NCBI GenBank assembly: GCA_963422385.1 | Contig: OY729432.1 | Coordinates: forward strand, 1,922,001 to 1,986,000 | DNA: 64,000 bases | Source of the DNA: JAJDTQ01 sp963422385 | Lineage (GTDB): Bacteria; Desulfobacterota; Binatia; UBA9968; JAJDTQ01 | Direction: 5' to 3' | Shown here: positions 18,109 to 26,747 of the stretch, piece by piece | Layout of the letters: the number at the start of each line of letters is the position of its first letter | Numbering within the stretch: the first letter of the stretch is position 1 | Translations under genes and position numbers: made by a program | The notes under the pieces: model-generated | Databases searched by the model: none | What the model saw: only the letters and a program-made list of their open reading frames with translations | What the model was told of the DNA's origin: nothing

Positions 18109-19390
18109 CATCGTGAAGACCACGGATCCCGGTTTCAGAAAAACGCTGGACCGGATCCTTCAACGGCGCGGCGAGATCGAGCGGGACGTCGAGGCGCGGG
18201 TGGCGGAGATTATCGAGAACGTGCGGCGGCACGGGGATAAAGCCCTTGTCCGCTACGCCAAGGCCTTCGACGGCGTCACGCTGAAACGGTCCGCCATCGA
18301 GGTGCCGGCGGAGGAGATGGACCGGGCCTGCGAAACCGTTGCCAGGCAGGACCTGCGGTGGCTGCGGCTGGCGGCGGCGCGCATCAAGCGGTTTCATCGC
18401 CGTCAGGTAGAGAAGAGCTGGCGCTACCGGGACCCCTTGGGGCTCGAGCTGGGCCAGCGCATCAGCCCGGTGGAACGCGCTGGCGCCTATGTGCCGGGCG
18501 GCAAGGCCGCCTATCCGTCCACCGTGCTGATGACCGTGATCCCGGCGGTGGCCGCGGGAGTCCGGGAGGTGGTGGTCACAACCCCGGTACGGGAAGAGGC
18601 CGGACTGGTGTTGGCGGCGGCGCGCGTCGCCGGCGCGCACCGGGTCTTTCGCGTGGGCGGCGCCCAGGCCGTTGCCGCCCTGGCCTACGGCACCGAGACC
18701 GTTCCGCGGGTGGACAAGATCGTGGGGCCGGGGAACGTCTACGTCGCAGCGGCCAAGCGGCTGGTGTTCGGCCAAGTGGACATCGACTCCATCGCCGGCC
18801 CCAGCGAGGTGCTGCTGCTGGTGGATGGGTCCGCCGACCCGCGTTACGTGGCGGCGGACATGCTGTCCCAGGCGGAGCACGACGAGCTGGCGGCGGCGGT
18901 GTGTGTCACCCCGTCCATGGCCACGGCCCGGAAGGTCCAGGCAGCCATCGCCGAGCAGCTCAAGAGCACCAGGCGGCAGGCCATCACCCTCGAGGCCCTG
19001 CGGCGCTTCGGCGCCATCATGGTGTCGCGTTCGTTGAAAGAAGCGGTGGACATCACCAACGCCATCGCGCCGGAGCACGTGCAGATCATGGTACGGCAGC
19101 CGGACAAGTGCGTCGACGCGGTGCGCAACGCCGGGGCGATCTTTGTGGGTGCTTACGCCACGCCGCCGCTCAGCGACTACGTGGCCGGTCCCAATCACGT
19201 GCTCCCCACGGGCGGCAGCGCACGCTTCTTCTCGCCCCTGGGGACCTATGACTTCATCAAGCGGACGAGCATCGTCCGCGCCGAGGCCGCGGGTCTGGCC
19301 GCCCTGGCTCCGGCCGTCATCCATCTGGCGCGCCGGGAGGGACTGCACGAGCACGCCCGGGCCGTAGAGGCGCGGCTCCCGGCGGGCTGA
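18098..19390 (+). CDS. hisD: histidinol dehydrogenase
   Basis: The 430-residue zinc enzyme oxidises histidinol to histidine with NAD+. Characteristic stretches are YVPGGKAAYPSTVLM, GGAQAVAALAYGT, KIVGPGNVYV, DSIAGPSEVL, AEHDE and the C-terminal NHVLPTGGSAR. It starts at GTG 18098 inside the murA 3' end. In related genomes hisG sits between murA and hisD; here it is missing. Confidence 0.96.
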   Translation: MTIDIVKTTDPGFRKTLDRILQRRGEIERDVEARVAEIIENVRRHGDKALVRYAKAFDGVTLKRSAIEVPAEEMDRACETVARQDLRWLRLAAARIKRFHRRQVEKSWRYRDPLGLELGQRISPVERAGAYVPGGKAAYPSTVLMTVIPAVAAGVREVVVTTPVREEAGLVLAAARVAGAHRVFRVGGAQAVAALAYGTETVPRVDKIVGPGNVYVAAAKRLVFGQVDIDSIAGPSEVLLLVDGSADPRYVAADMLSQAEHDELAAAVCVTPSMATARKVQAAIAEQLKSTRRQAITLEALRRFGAIMVSRSLKEAVDITNAIAPEHVQIMVRQPDKCVDAVRNAGAIFVGAYATPPLSDYVAGPNHVLPTGGSARFFSPLGTYDFIKRTSIVRAEAAGLAALAPAVIHLARREGLHEHARAVEARLPAG

Positions 19391-19419
19391 GAGAAGGCCC
19401 ACGGGTCAGGAGGGATCGG

Positions 19420-20007
19420 ATGGGAAGAACGGCAACGGTTCACCGGAAGACCAAAGAGACGGATATCACCGCCGTCCTCGACGTCGACGGCAAAGGGGAG
19501 GCTCGGGTCGGCACCGGCATCCCCTTCTTCGACCACATGCTGGAGATATTTTCCCGCCACGGGCTCTTTGACGTCACAGTCAAGGCCGTGGGAGACATCG
19601 AGGTGGACTACCACCACACGGTGGAGGACGTGGGACTCACCCTGGGGCAGGCGTTCAAGGACGCTCTGGGGGACAAGCACGGTATCCGCAGGTTCGGCGA
19701 GGCCACGGTGCCGCTGGACGAGGCGCTTGCCCGGGTGGTTGTGGACCTGAGCGGCCGGCCCTATCTGGCCTACCGGGTCAAGATCCGCGGCGGCCGGGTC
19801 GGGACCTTCGATACCGACCTCCCTCACGAGTTCTACCAGGCGTTCGTCAACCAACTGGGAATGAACCTTCACATGGACGTCCAGCACGGCGAGAACCCGC
19901 ACCATGTTATCGAGGCGTGCTTCAAGGGGTTTGCCCGGGCCATGGACCGGGCCACGGGGCTGGACGAAAGGATCGAGGGGGTGCTTTCCACGAAAGGGAG
20001 CCTGTGA
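19420..20007 (+). CDS. hisB: imidazoleglycerol-phosphate dehydratase
   Basis: The 195-residue monofunctional enzyme dehydrates imidazoleglycerol phosphate using a bimetal centre. The His-rich motifs GIPFFDHML, DYHHTVEDVG, HEFYQAF and GENPHHVIEA are all present. AGGAGGGATCGG precedes the ATG. It lies 29 bp after hisD. Confidence 0.96.
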   Translation: MGRTATVHRKTKETDITAVLDVDGKGEARVGTGIPFFDHMLEIFSRHGLFDVTVKAVGDIEVDYHHTVEDVGLTLGQAFKDALGDKHGIRRFGEATVPLDEALARVVVDLSGRPYLAYRVKIRGGRVGTFDTDLPHEFYQAFVNQLGMNLHMDVQHGENPHHVIEACFKGFARAMDRATGLDERIEGVLSTKGSL

Positions 20008-20036
20008 TCCTGCGCCGCAGGAACATGGCCTTGGAG

Positions 20037-20053
20037 GCGGGTTTCAAACCCGC
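20037..20053. repeat. short extragenic palindrome gcgggtttcaaacccgc (copy B)
   Basis: A palindrome with a single central base, followed by tcgcacccgcgccgt. Copy C at 46863 has the same core and a similar downstream stretch; copy A at 5596 is diverged. Confidence 0.75.
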
Positions 20054-20112
20054 TCGCACCCGCGCCGTTGACCGTCACAGGCTCCTGGGTGGACACGCGC
20101 GTTGCCGGTACC

Positions 20113-20259
20113 GAGCCGGGTGGGTTGCGTCCCGGAAATCAGCAGACGGTACTGCCGGGGTTTCACTGTTCTGCGTCGCGCGGAACGGGTGGTCGATCGG
20201 GGTGACGAACCACGTCCGTCCACCGTCAACAGATTTCCGGGACGCAGCCCACCCGGCTC
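20113..20259. repeat. 147-bp MITE-like inverted-repeat element between hisB and hisH
   Basis: The left arm (20113-20150) and right arm (20222-20259) are inverted repeats of about 38 bp that differ only near ttg/ctg and at a few inner bases; they contain gtcccggaaatc and its complement gatttccgggac. The internal segment of about 71 bp has further short self-complementary stretches. There is no transposase gene. A non-autonomous mobile element or large intergenic hairpin fits best. Confidence 0.75.
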
Positions 20260-20317
20260 TCTCAGCACACCCGCGGTGCTGCAATGCCGGGTGTTCCACC
20301 TCACCGGAGGAGTCGCG

Positions 20318-20944
20318 GTGATTGCGGTCGTCGACTACGGCATGGGTAATCTGCGGAGCGTGCAGAAAGGGCTCGAGCGCGTGGGCTTCAAGGCGGAAGT
20401 GACCCGGGATCCAGGGCGCATTGCCGAGGCCCATGGCGTGGTGCTTCCGGGAGTCGGCGCTTTTCACTCGTGTATGGGAAATCTCCGGCGCTTCGGCCTG
20501 GTGGATGTGATCCGGGACGTCGTTCACCGGAAACGGCCGTTTCTGGGCATCTGCCTGGGGTTGCAGCTTCTCTTCGAGGAGAGCGAGGAGTTCGGCCGGC
20601 CGGCCGGTCTGGGTCTGGTGCCGGGGCGAGTCCTCGGCTTCTCCGCCGCCGATGATCTCAAGGTGCCGCACATGGGCTGGAACGCCATCGAGATCCGCAG
20701 GCCCACACGCTTCCTGCAGGGCATCGGCGCCGCCGCCCAGGTCTACTTCGTGCACTCCTTCCACGCCGTGCCGGCGGACGAGTCCGTGGTGGCCACCGTG
20801 ACCTCTCACGGGACGCCCTTCGTTTCGAGCATTGCCACGGACCATCTCTTCGCGTGCCAGTTCCATCCGGAGAAGAGCCAGGCCATCGGGTTGCGCATCC
20901 TCGAGAATTTCGGGCGGTTTGCCGAGAGCGGAGCCGCGGCGTGA
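20318..20944 (+). CDS. hisH: imidazole glycerol phosphate synthase, glutaminase subunit
   Basis: The 208-residue class I glutamine amidotransferase supplies ammonia to HisF. The nucleophile is Cys79 in LGICLGLQLL and the His/Glu pair lies in QFHPEKSQ near the C-terminus; VVDYGMGNLRSV is the usual N-terminus. The start is GTG 20318, 7 bases after GGAGG. An open frame extends upstream through the repeat element but is not part of the protein. Confidence 0.95.
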   Translation: MIAVVDYGMGNLRSVQKGLERVGFKAEVTRDPGRIAEAHGVVLPGVGAFHSCMGNLRRFGLVDVIRDVVHRKRPFLGICLGLQLLFEESEEFGRPAGLGLVPGRVLGFSAADDLKVPHMGWNAIEIRRPTRFLQGIGAAAQVYFVHSFHAVPADESVVATVTSHGTPFVSSIATDHLFACQFHPEKSQAIGLRILENFGRFAESGAAA

Positions 20945-20946
20945 CC

Positions 20947-21673
20947 ATGCTGATCATACCTGCCATTGACATCAAGGACGGCCGTTGCGTGCGGCTGTAC
21001 CAGGGCGACATGGACCGGGAGACGGTGTACTACCAGCGGCCGCTGGACGCAGCCCGGCATCTGGTCGACGAGGGCGCGCGCATGATCCACGTGGTGGACC
21101 TCAACGGCGCGGTGGCCGGGCGTCCGGTGCACCTGCCGGAGTTGACCGCCATCTGCGCCGAGTCCGGCGTACCGGTGCAGGTGGGAGGAGGGCTGCGCAC
21201 CCTGGATGAGGTGGAGGAAGCCATGGGCGCCGGCGTGGAACGGGTCGTGATCGGCACCCGCGCGTACGAGAGCCGGGATTTTCTGCAAAGCGCATGCACG
21301 CGTTTTCCCGGCCGGGTGGTGGTGGGCATCGACGCGCGCGCCGGGCAGGTGGCGGTTCGGGGCTGGCGTGACGATACCGCCATGGATGCGGTGGATCTGG
21401 CTCGTCGGTGCGAGGAAGACGGCGCCGCCCGGATCATCTACACCGACATCAGCCGCGACGGCACCGGTTCCGGCGTGAACGTGGAGCAGACTGTCCGGGT
21501 GGCCCGCGCGGTGACGATTCCGGTCATCGCTTCCGGCGGGGTCGGCTCGCTGCACGACATCCGTGCGCTGGCGGGATGGGTTGGCGAAGGCATCGAGGGG
21601 GTCATCGTGGGCCGGGCGCTCTACAACGGCGCCTTTTCCCTTGCCGAGGCCACGGTGGCGGCGGGATCAGACA

Positions 21674-21684
<11 letters not shown>
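20947..21684 (+). CDS. hisA: phosphoribosylformimino-5-aminoimidazole carboxamide ribotide isomerase
   Basis: The 245-residue TIM-barrel isomerase carries the catalytic Asp in IPAIDIKDGRCVRL, the second acid in YTDISRDGTGSG, and phosphate loops GGGLR and ASGGVGS. Either GTG 20941 or ATG 20947 may start it. It overlaps hisF by 11 bp. Confidence 0.95.
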
Positions 21685-22438
<754 letters not shown>

Positions 22439-22469
22439 CGTGCGGCCCCGGCGCGGGACCCCTCTCAGG

Positions 22470-22519
22470 TTGGCCGAAGGCGTCATCCGACACTGTCCAC
22501 GTCGGATGGCCTTCGCCAA
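22470..22519. terminator. hairpin between convergent hisF and trxB
   Basis: ttggccgaaggcgtcatccgac on the left pairs, with small bulges, with gtcggatggccttcgccaa on the right. It lies between two convergent genes and could terminate both, but no T-tract follows on either strand, so it may act with Rho or be another repeat. Confidence 0.45.
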
Positions 22520-22557
22520 TCCGATCTGCCGGCATCGGGCTCGCCAGAGGGTCCGGA

Positions 22558-23514
22558 TCAGCCGTTTTCGAGCTCGGTGAGGAAACGCTCGGCGTCGATG
22601 GCGGCCATGCAGCCGCTTCCGGCGGCGGTGACGGCCTGGCGATAGATGCGGTCCTGGACGTCGCCGCAGGCGAAGACCCCGTCGAGGGTGGTGCGGGTGC
22701 CGTCGTGGGTCTTGATGTAACCGAGCTCGTCCATCTCGAGAACACCTTCGAAAAGCTGCGAGTTGGGCTGATGCCCGATGGCGATGAACACGCCGTCGCA
22801 GTCGAAGGCTTGCCCCTTGCCGGTCTTGACGTTCCGTAGCGCGACGCTGGTAACGCCTCCGGCCTGCGGGTCGCCGCGGATGTCTTCCACCGTGGTGTTC
22901 CAGATGAAGTCGATCTTGGGATTGGTCCGGGCCCGATTCTGCATGATCTTCGAGGCGCGCAGCTCGTCGCGGCGGTGCACGATGGTGACCCTGCCGGCGA
23001 ACTTGGTGAGAAAGGTGGCTTCCTCCATGGCCGTGTCTCCGCCGCCCACCACGATGAGATCCTTGTCCTTGAAGAAGAAGCCGTCGCAGGTGGCGCAGGC
23101 GGAGACCCCGTGTCCCATCAGTCTGGTTTCGGCTTCAAGACCCAGCAGCTTGGCCGTGGCGCCGGTGGCGATGATCAGGGCGTCGCAGGTGTAGCGGTCC
23201 TTGCCCGCCTGGACCGCCACGGGCCGCGTTCCGAGCTCCACCGCGGAGACGTCGCCGTACACGATCCGGGTGCCGAAGCGCTCCGCCTGCTTGCGGAACA
23301 GGTCCATCATGTCGGGTCCGAGGATGCCGTCGGGGAAACCGGGGTAGTTCTCGACATCGGTTGTGATGGTGAGCTGGCCCCCGGGCTGGGAACCCTCCAC
23401 CACCAGCGGCTCGAGATTGGCCCGGGCGGTGTAGAGGGCGGCGGTGAGCCCGGCCGCCCCCGAACCGAGGATGATGACGCGGTAGTGAGTCTGGTCTGCC
23501 ATGGGTTCGTTCAT
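22558..23514 (-). CDS. trxB: thioredoxin reductase (NADPH)
   Basis: The 318-residue flavoenzyme reduces thioredoxin. The FAD motif GSGAAGLTAALYTA is near residue 18, the redox-active CATC at 140-143, the NADPH motif GGGDTAMEEA follows, and the C-terminal FAD motif is GVFACGDV. The ATG at 23514 is used; ATG 23502 is an alternative. It is divergent from moaC. Confidence 0.95.
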   Translation of the reverse strand: MNEPMADQTHYRVIILGSGAAGLTAALYTARANLEPLVVEGSQPGGQLTITTDVENYPGFPDGILGPDMMDLFRKQAERFGTRIVYGDVSAVELGTRPVAVQAGKDRYTCDALIIATGATAKLLGLEAETRLMGHGVSACATCDGFFFKDKDLIVVGGGDTAMEEATFLTKFAGRVTIVHRRDELRASKIMQNRARTNPKIDFIWNTTVEDIRGDPQAGGVTSVALRNVKTGKGQAFDCDGVFIAIGHQPNSQLFEGVLEMDELGYIKTHDGTRTTLDGVFACGDVQDRIYRQAVTAAGSGCMAAIDAERFLTELENG

Positions 23515-23650
23515 ACCATACGGGCCGTCTCCCTTGTAGGTCGGGTTGGCCACGCCTTTTGCTTTAGCGGCCCGGGAGATACATTGGTCCACATATTGCA
23601 GCCCGTATGTTTCTCGGGCTGAGGACCGGGCGACACGGGAGGACTCATGG

Positions 23651-24127
23651 ATGGCAAAGTTGTCCCATATCGATGAACGGGGGCGGGTGCGGATGGTGGA
23701 CGTCACCGGCAAGGACGTGACCCAAAGGGTTGCCGTGGCCCGAGGCGTGGTGACCATGCGGGCGGAAACCCTGGCGGCCATTGCCGAGGGGCAGATTCCC
23801 AAGGGCGACGTTCTCACGGTGGCGCGCATCGCCGGGATCATGGCCGCCAAGAAAACGTCCGAGCTCATTCCCATGTGCCACCCGCTCAACATCAGCGGGG
23901 TGGAGGTCAAGCTCACTCCCCGGCAGAGCCCGCCGTCCGTCGAAGTCGAGGCGACCGTCCGGATCGCCGGCAAGACGGGCGTGGAGATGGAGGCGCTCAC
24001 CGCGGTCTCGGCGGCAGGTCTCACCATCTACGACATGTGCAAGGCCGTGGACCGGGAAATGACCATCGGCGAGATCCGCCTCATGCACAAGAGCGGCGGC
24101 AAGGGCGGTACTTTCGACAGGGCCTGA
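23651..24127 (+). CDS. moaC: cyclic pyranopterin monophosphate synthase
   Basis: The 158-residue enzyme makes cyclic pyranopterin monophosphate in molybdenum-cofactor synthesis. MCHPLNISGVEV and IYDMCKAVDR contain the conserved active-site residues. GGGAGGA precedes the ATG. It would supply cofactor to enzymes such as the molybdopterin oxidoreductase 2.6 kb downstream. Confidence 0.95.
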   Translation: MAKLSHIDERGRVRMVDVTGKDVTQRVAVARGVVTMRAETLAAIAEGQIPKGDVLTVARIAGIMAAKKTSELIPMCHPLNISGVEVKLTPRQSPPSVEVEATVRIAGKTGVEMEALTAVSAAGLTIYDMCKAVDREMTIGEIRLMHKSGGKGGTFDRA

Positions 24128-24143
24128 CCCGGCGCCGTGCAAA

Positions 24144-24170
24144 CGCCTGCAGGGGCGCCCCTTGCAGGCG
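24144..24170. repeat. short hairpin after moaC
   Basis: cgcctgcaggggc pairs with gccccttgcaggcg (one-base bulge). It begins 17 bp after the moaC stop and has no T-tract, so a termination role is uncertain. The rest of 24171-24386 shows no gene or other clear signal. Confidence 0.45.
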
Positions 24171-24386
24171 TCCCGGACTCCGGACGATGAAGCGTGGGCA
24201 GCGGCGACTACGGCCACAGAGCACGGGAACGGCAACCACCACTCTACATTTTGCTGCGCGCGGGTCCCGCGCCAGGCTAAAGTCCCTCAAGAAAGTGCCG
24301 AAGTAGCTTCATAGGCTCCAAGCCGACGGGGATACCCGTGTCGCGCGCGGGATGGCCGACACATTGCCGCGTGGCTCCGATAGCTC

Positions 24387-25073
24387 ATGATGACCCGAAT
24401 CAATCAATGGCCGATGGAAGACCGTCCGCGGGAGAAGCTCCTGGAAAGGGGATCGGAGCATCTCACGGAAACCGAGCTGCTGGCGATTCTGCTGGGCACG
24501 GGTACCGCCGGAGAACACCAGAATGCGCTGGACCACGCCCGCGCGCTGATGGTGAAGTTCGGCGGCTTGAAGGGCATCGACGACGCGTCCATCGCGGAGC
24601 TCACGGGCCTCAAGGGACTGGGCCAGGCCAAGGCGGCTCGCCTCAAGGCGTGCCTGGAGCTCGGCCGCCGCCGGGAGGATCTCCGGTGCGAAGCCGGTCA
24701 GTTGCTGAGCTCGCCGGAAGAGGTCTTTCGCCATTTCCGGCCGCGCTGCATCAACGCCAAGCGCGAGGCATTCTACGTTGTCCTGTTGACCAACCGGAAC
24801 CGCAAGATCCGGGACGTCAAGATCTCCGAGGGGTCTCTCACGGCGTCCGTCGTCCATCCCAGGGAGGTCTTCAATCCGGTCATCCGGGAGTCTGCGGCCG
24901 GCGTCATCTTCGTCCACAACCATCCCAGCGGGGATCCTTCCCCGAGCCGTGAAGACGTGGACATCACCCACCGTCTCCGGCAAGTGGGCGAAGTGCTGGG
25001 CGTGCGGGTCCACGATCACGTGGTGGTAGGGCACGACCGGTTCTTCAGCTTCAACCGGGAGGGACTCTTGTAA
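24387..25073 (+). CDS. radC: RadC/UPF0758 family JAB-domain protein
   Basis: The 228-residue protein has an N-terminal helix-hairpin-helix-like region (LTGLKGLGQAKAARLKA) and a C-terminal JAMM metalloprotease-fold domain with FVHNHPSGDPSPSRED, giving the HxH and S-x7-D metal ligands. Despite its name, a direct role in DNA repair is not established. Confidence 0.92.
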   Translation: MMTRINQWPMEDRPREKLLERGSEHLTETELLAILLGTGTAGEHQNALDHARALMVKFGGLKGIDDASIAELTGLKGLGQAKAARLKACLELGRRREDLRCEAGQLLSSPEEVFRHFRPRCINAKREAFYVVLLTNRNRKIRDVKISEGSLTASVVHPREVFNPVIRESAAGVIFVHNHPSGDPSPSREDVDITHRLRQVGEVLGVRVHDHVVVGHDRFFSFNREGLL

Positions 25074-25178
25074 GTCCGATGATCAGAGCCGGGACGCGGA
25101 GAGGCGGCATGAGGAAGCAATGACGGCGCTGCGCGCCTTGATCGAGCGGACTACCGTTTCCGGGCCTCCCTCGCATGC

Positions 25179-25208
25179 TTGACCCCCGGCCGCGGTACGG
25201 AGTACGTT
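25179..25208 (+). promoter_or_regulatory. weak promoter candidate upstream of the FAD oxidoreductase
   Basis: TTGACC at 25179 and TACGTT at 25203 are separated by 18 bases, 37 bp before the ATG of the next gene. Both boxes deviate from consensus; tentative. Confidence 0.28.
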
Positions 25209-25244
25209 AATCCGCAATCGCGCCTTCAGGGGGTTTCAAGCCAC

Positions 25245-26720
25245 ATGTCTCAGGGCAAGCACTTCACCACGGATATCGCCATCATCGGCTCCGGCGGAGC
25301 GGGGATCGCCGCCGGCATCGAAGCCCGCGACTCGGGCGCCCGGGCCATCGCCTTCGAAAAGGCGCCGGATCTGGGCGGTGCCGCCATCATCTCCGGCGGC
25401 GGCTGCCTCATCGTGGGCACGCCGATTCAGCGGGCCAACGAGATCTACGACACGCCGGATCTGGCGTTCAACGACTGGCTCAAATGGGGCGGGCCTTCGG
25501 TGGACGAGGTCTGGGCGCGCTACTACATCGAGCACTCGCTTCATGACCTCTACTTCTGGGCCGAGCGCATGGGGGTCAAGTGGGTAGACATGAAGCAGCA
25601 GGAAGGCAACACGGTGGTGCGCTGGACCCGAGCCCAGAGCAGCGGGCTCGGTCTGATGACCCATCTCATCGAGGCGTTCCGCCAGCGTGGGGGCGAGATC
25701 GTGTCCAACACCGAGATCACGGAGCTCAAACGTGAGAACGGCCGCGTCACCGGTTTCGTGGGCACGGATTCAGGCAGCGGCGAGACGGTGGACGTGGACA
25801 GCCAGTTGGTTGTGGTGGCCACCGGCGGGTTCAACTCCAACCTCGACATGGTGCTCGAGGCCAGGCCCGAGCTCAAGGGCGAACGGGTCATGGAAGGCTC
25901 CGGCCGCGGTTCCACCGGGACCGGTCACAGGCTGGTGCGGCAGGCCGGCGGTTACCTCACCCATGTGGACCACATCTGGTTCTACGTCTACGCCACTCCG
26001 GACTATCGCGACCCGAGCCAGCGGCGCGGCCTGGTCTTTCGCCAGGCGCCGGGTTACATCTGGATCAACCAGCAGGGCCGGCGGTTTCACAACGAGGCGC
26101 TGTCGGGCGGCAACTCGGCCACGCCGGCGCTGATGGCCCAGAGCCCACGCCACGCATGGGCGGTGGTGGACACGCCCATGACCGCCAAGCTCGAGATCGC
26201 GGACCCTTACTACCGCGCCGGGGACAAGGTGGACCGGGACAAGGTCCAGGAGCTCCTCGACCACTCTCCGTTCATCAAGAAGGCGGATTCGCTGGAGGAG
26301 TTGGGCCGACGCATGGAGGTGGATGTCCCGACTTTTCTCGACGTCGTGGAACGCTACAACAAGGCGTGCGAGCAGGGGTTGGACAAGGAGCCCGAGTTCG
26401 GGAAGCCGCTGAAGCTCTCCAGGAAATTCGACACCGCGCCGTACTATGCTGTCCAGATTTTCCCGCTGGCGCGCAAGAACTTCGGCGGGGTCAAGACCGA
26501 TATACGCTGCCGCGTCCTGAACAAGCACTTCGAGCCGATTCCCGGCCTCTACGCCGCGGGCGAGGTGGCCGGCATGGCCGGAGGCCACATCAACGGCCGC
26601 GCGGGACTCGAGGGGACGATGCTCGGGCCGTCGATCTTCAGCGGCCGCGTGGCCGGCGGCTGGGCCGCCCACGAGGCAGGCTGCGGCGACGGCTTCGTCG
26701 GCATCCCGAACCGTGATTAG
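25245..26720 (+). CDS. FAD-dependent oxidoreductase of the fumarate reductase/ketosteroid dehydrogenase family
   Basis: The 491-residue protein opens with the dinucleotide motif IAIIGSGGAGIAAGIEA and has an E-K-x-P-LGG FAD ribose contact, a central substrate-capping region and a C-terminal LYAAGEVAGMAGGHINGRAG flavin motif. Members reduce or dehydrogenate unsaturated acids or steroids. There is no signal peptide or haem motif, so it is probably cytoplasmic. It starts a three-gene set with the molybdopterin enzyme and the ornithine-cyclodeaminase homologue. Confidence 0.88.
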   Translation: MSQGKHFTTDIAIIGSGGAGIAAGIEARDSGARAIAFEKAPDLGGAAIISGGGCLIVGTPIQRANEIYDTPDLAFNDWLKWGGPSVDEVWARYYIEHSLHDLYFWAERMGVKWVDMKQQEGNTVVRWTRAQSSGLGLMTHLIEAFRQRGGEIVSNTEITELKRENGRVTGFVGTDSGSGETVDVDSQLVVVATGGFNSNLDMVLEARPELKGERVMEGSGRGSTGTGHRLVRQAGGYLTHVDHIWFYVYATPDYRDPSQRRGLVFRQAPGYIWINQQGRRFHNEALSGGNSATPALMAQSPRHAWAVVDTPMTAKLEIADPYYRAGDKVDRDKVQELLDHSPFIKKADSLEELGRRMEVDVPTFLDVVERYNKACEQGLDKEPEFGKPLKLSRKFDTAPYYAVQIFPLARKNFGGVKTDIRCRVLNKHFEPIPGLYAAGEVAGMAGGHINGRAGLEGTMLGPSIFSGRVAGGWAAHEAGCGDGFVGIPNRD

Positions 26721-26747
26721 CGCGCGACCAACCCCGGATCACCGAAC

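Larger units (their letters stand above)
20008..20317. other. 310-bp non-coding spacer with two palindromic repeats, splitting the his operon
   Basis: No plausible gene lies between hisB and hisH, although all other his junctions are tight. The spacer holds the gcgggtttcaaacccgc palindrome at 20037 and a long inverted-repeat element at 20113-20259. The hisH ribosome site (GGAGG) occupies the last bases. The spacer looks like the result of repeat insertion. Confidence 0.7.

Noticed and set aside
20102..20317. N-terminal extension of HisH through the repeat element
   Set aside because: The normal HisH N-terminus and a good ribosome site are at 20318.
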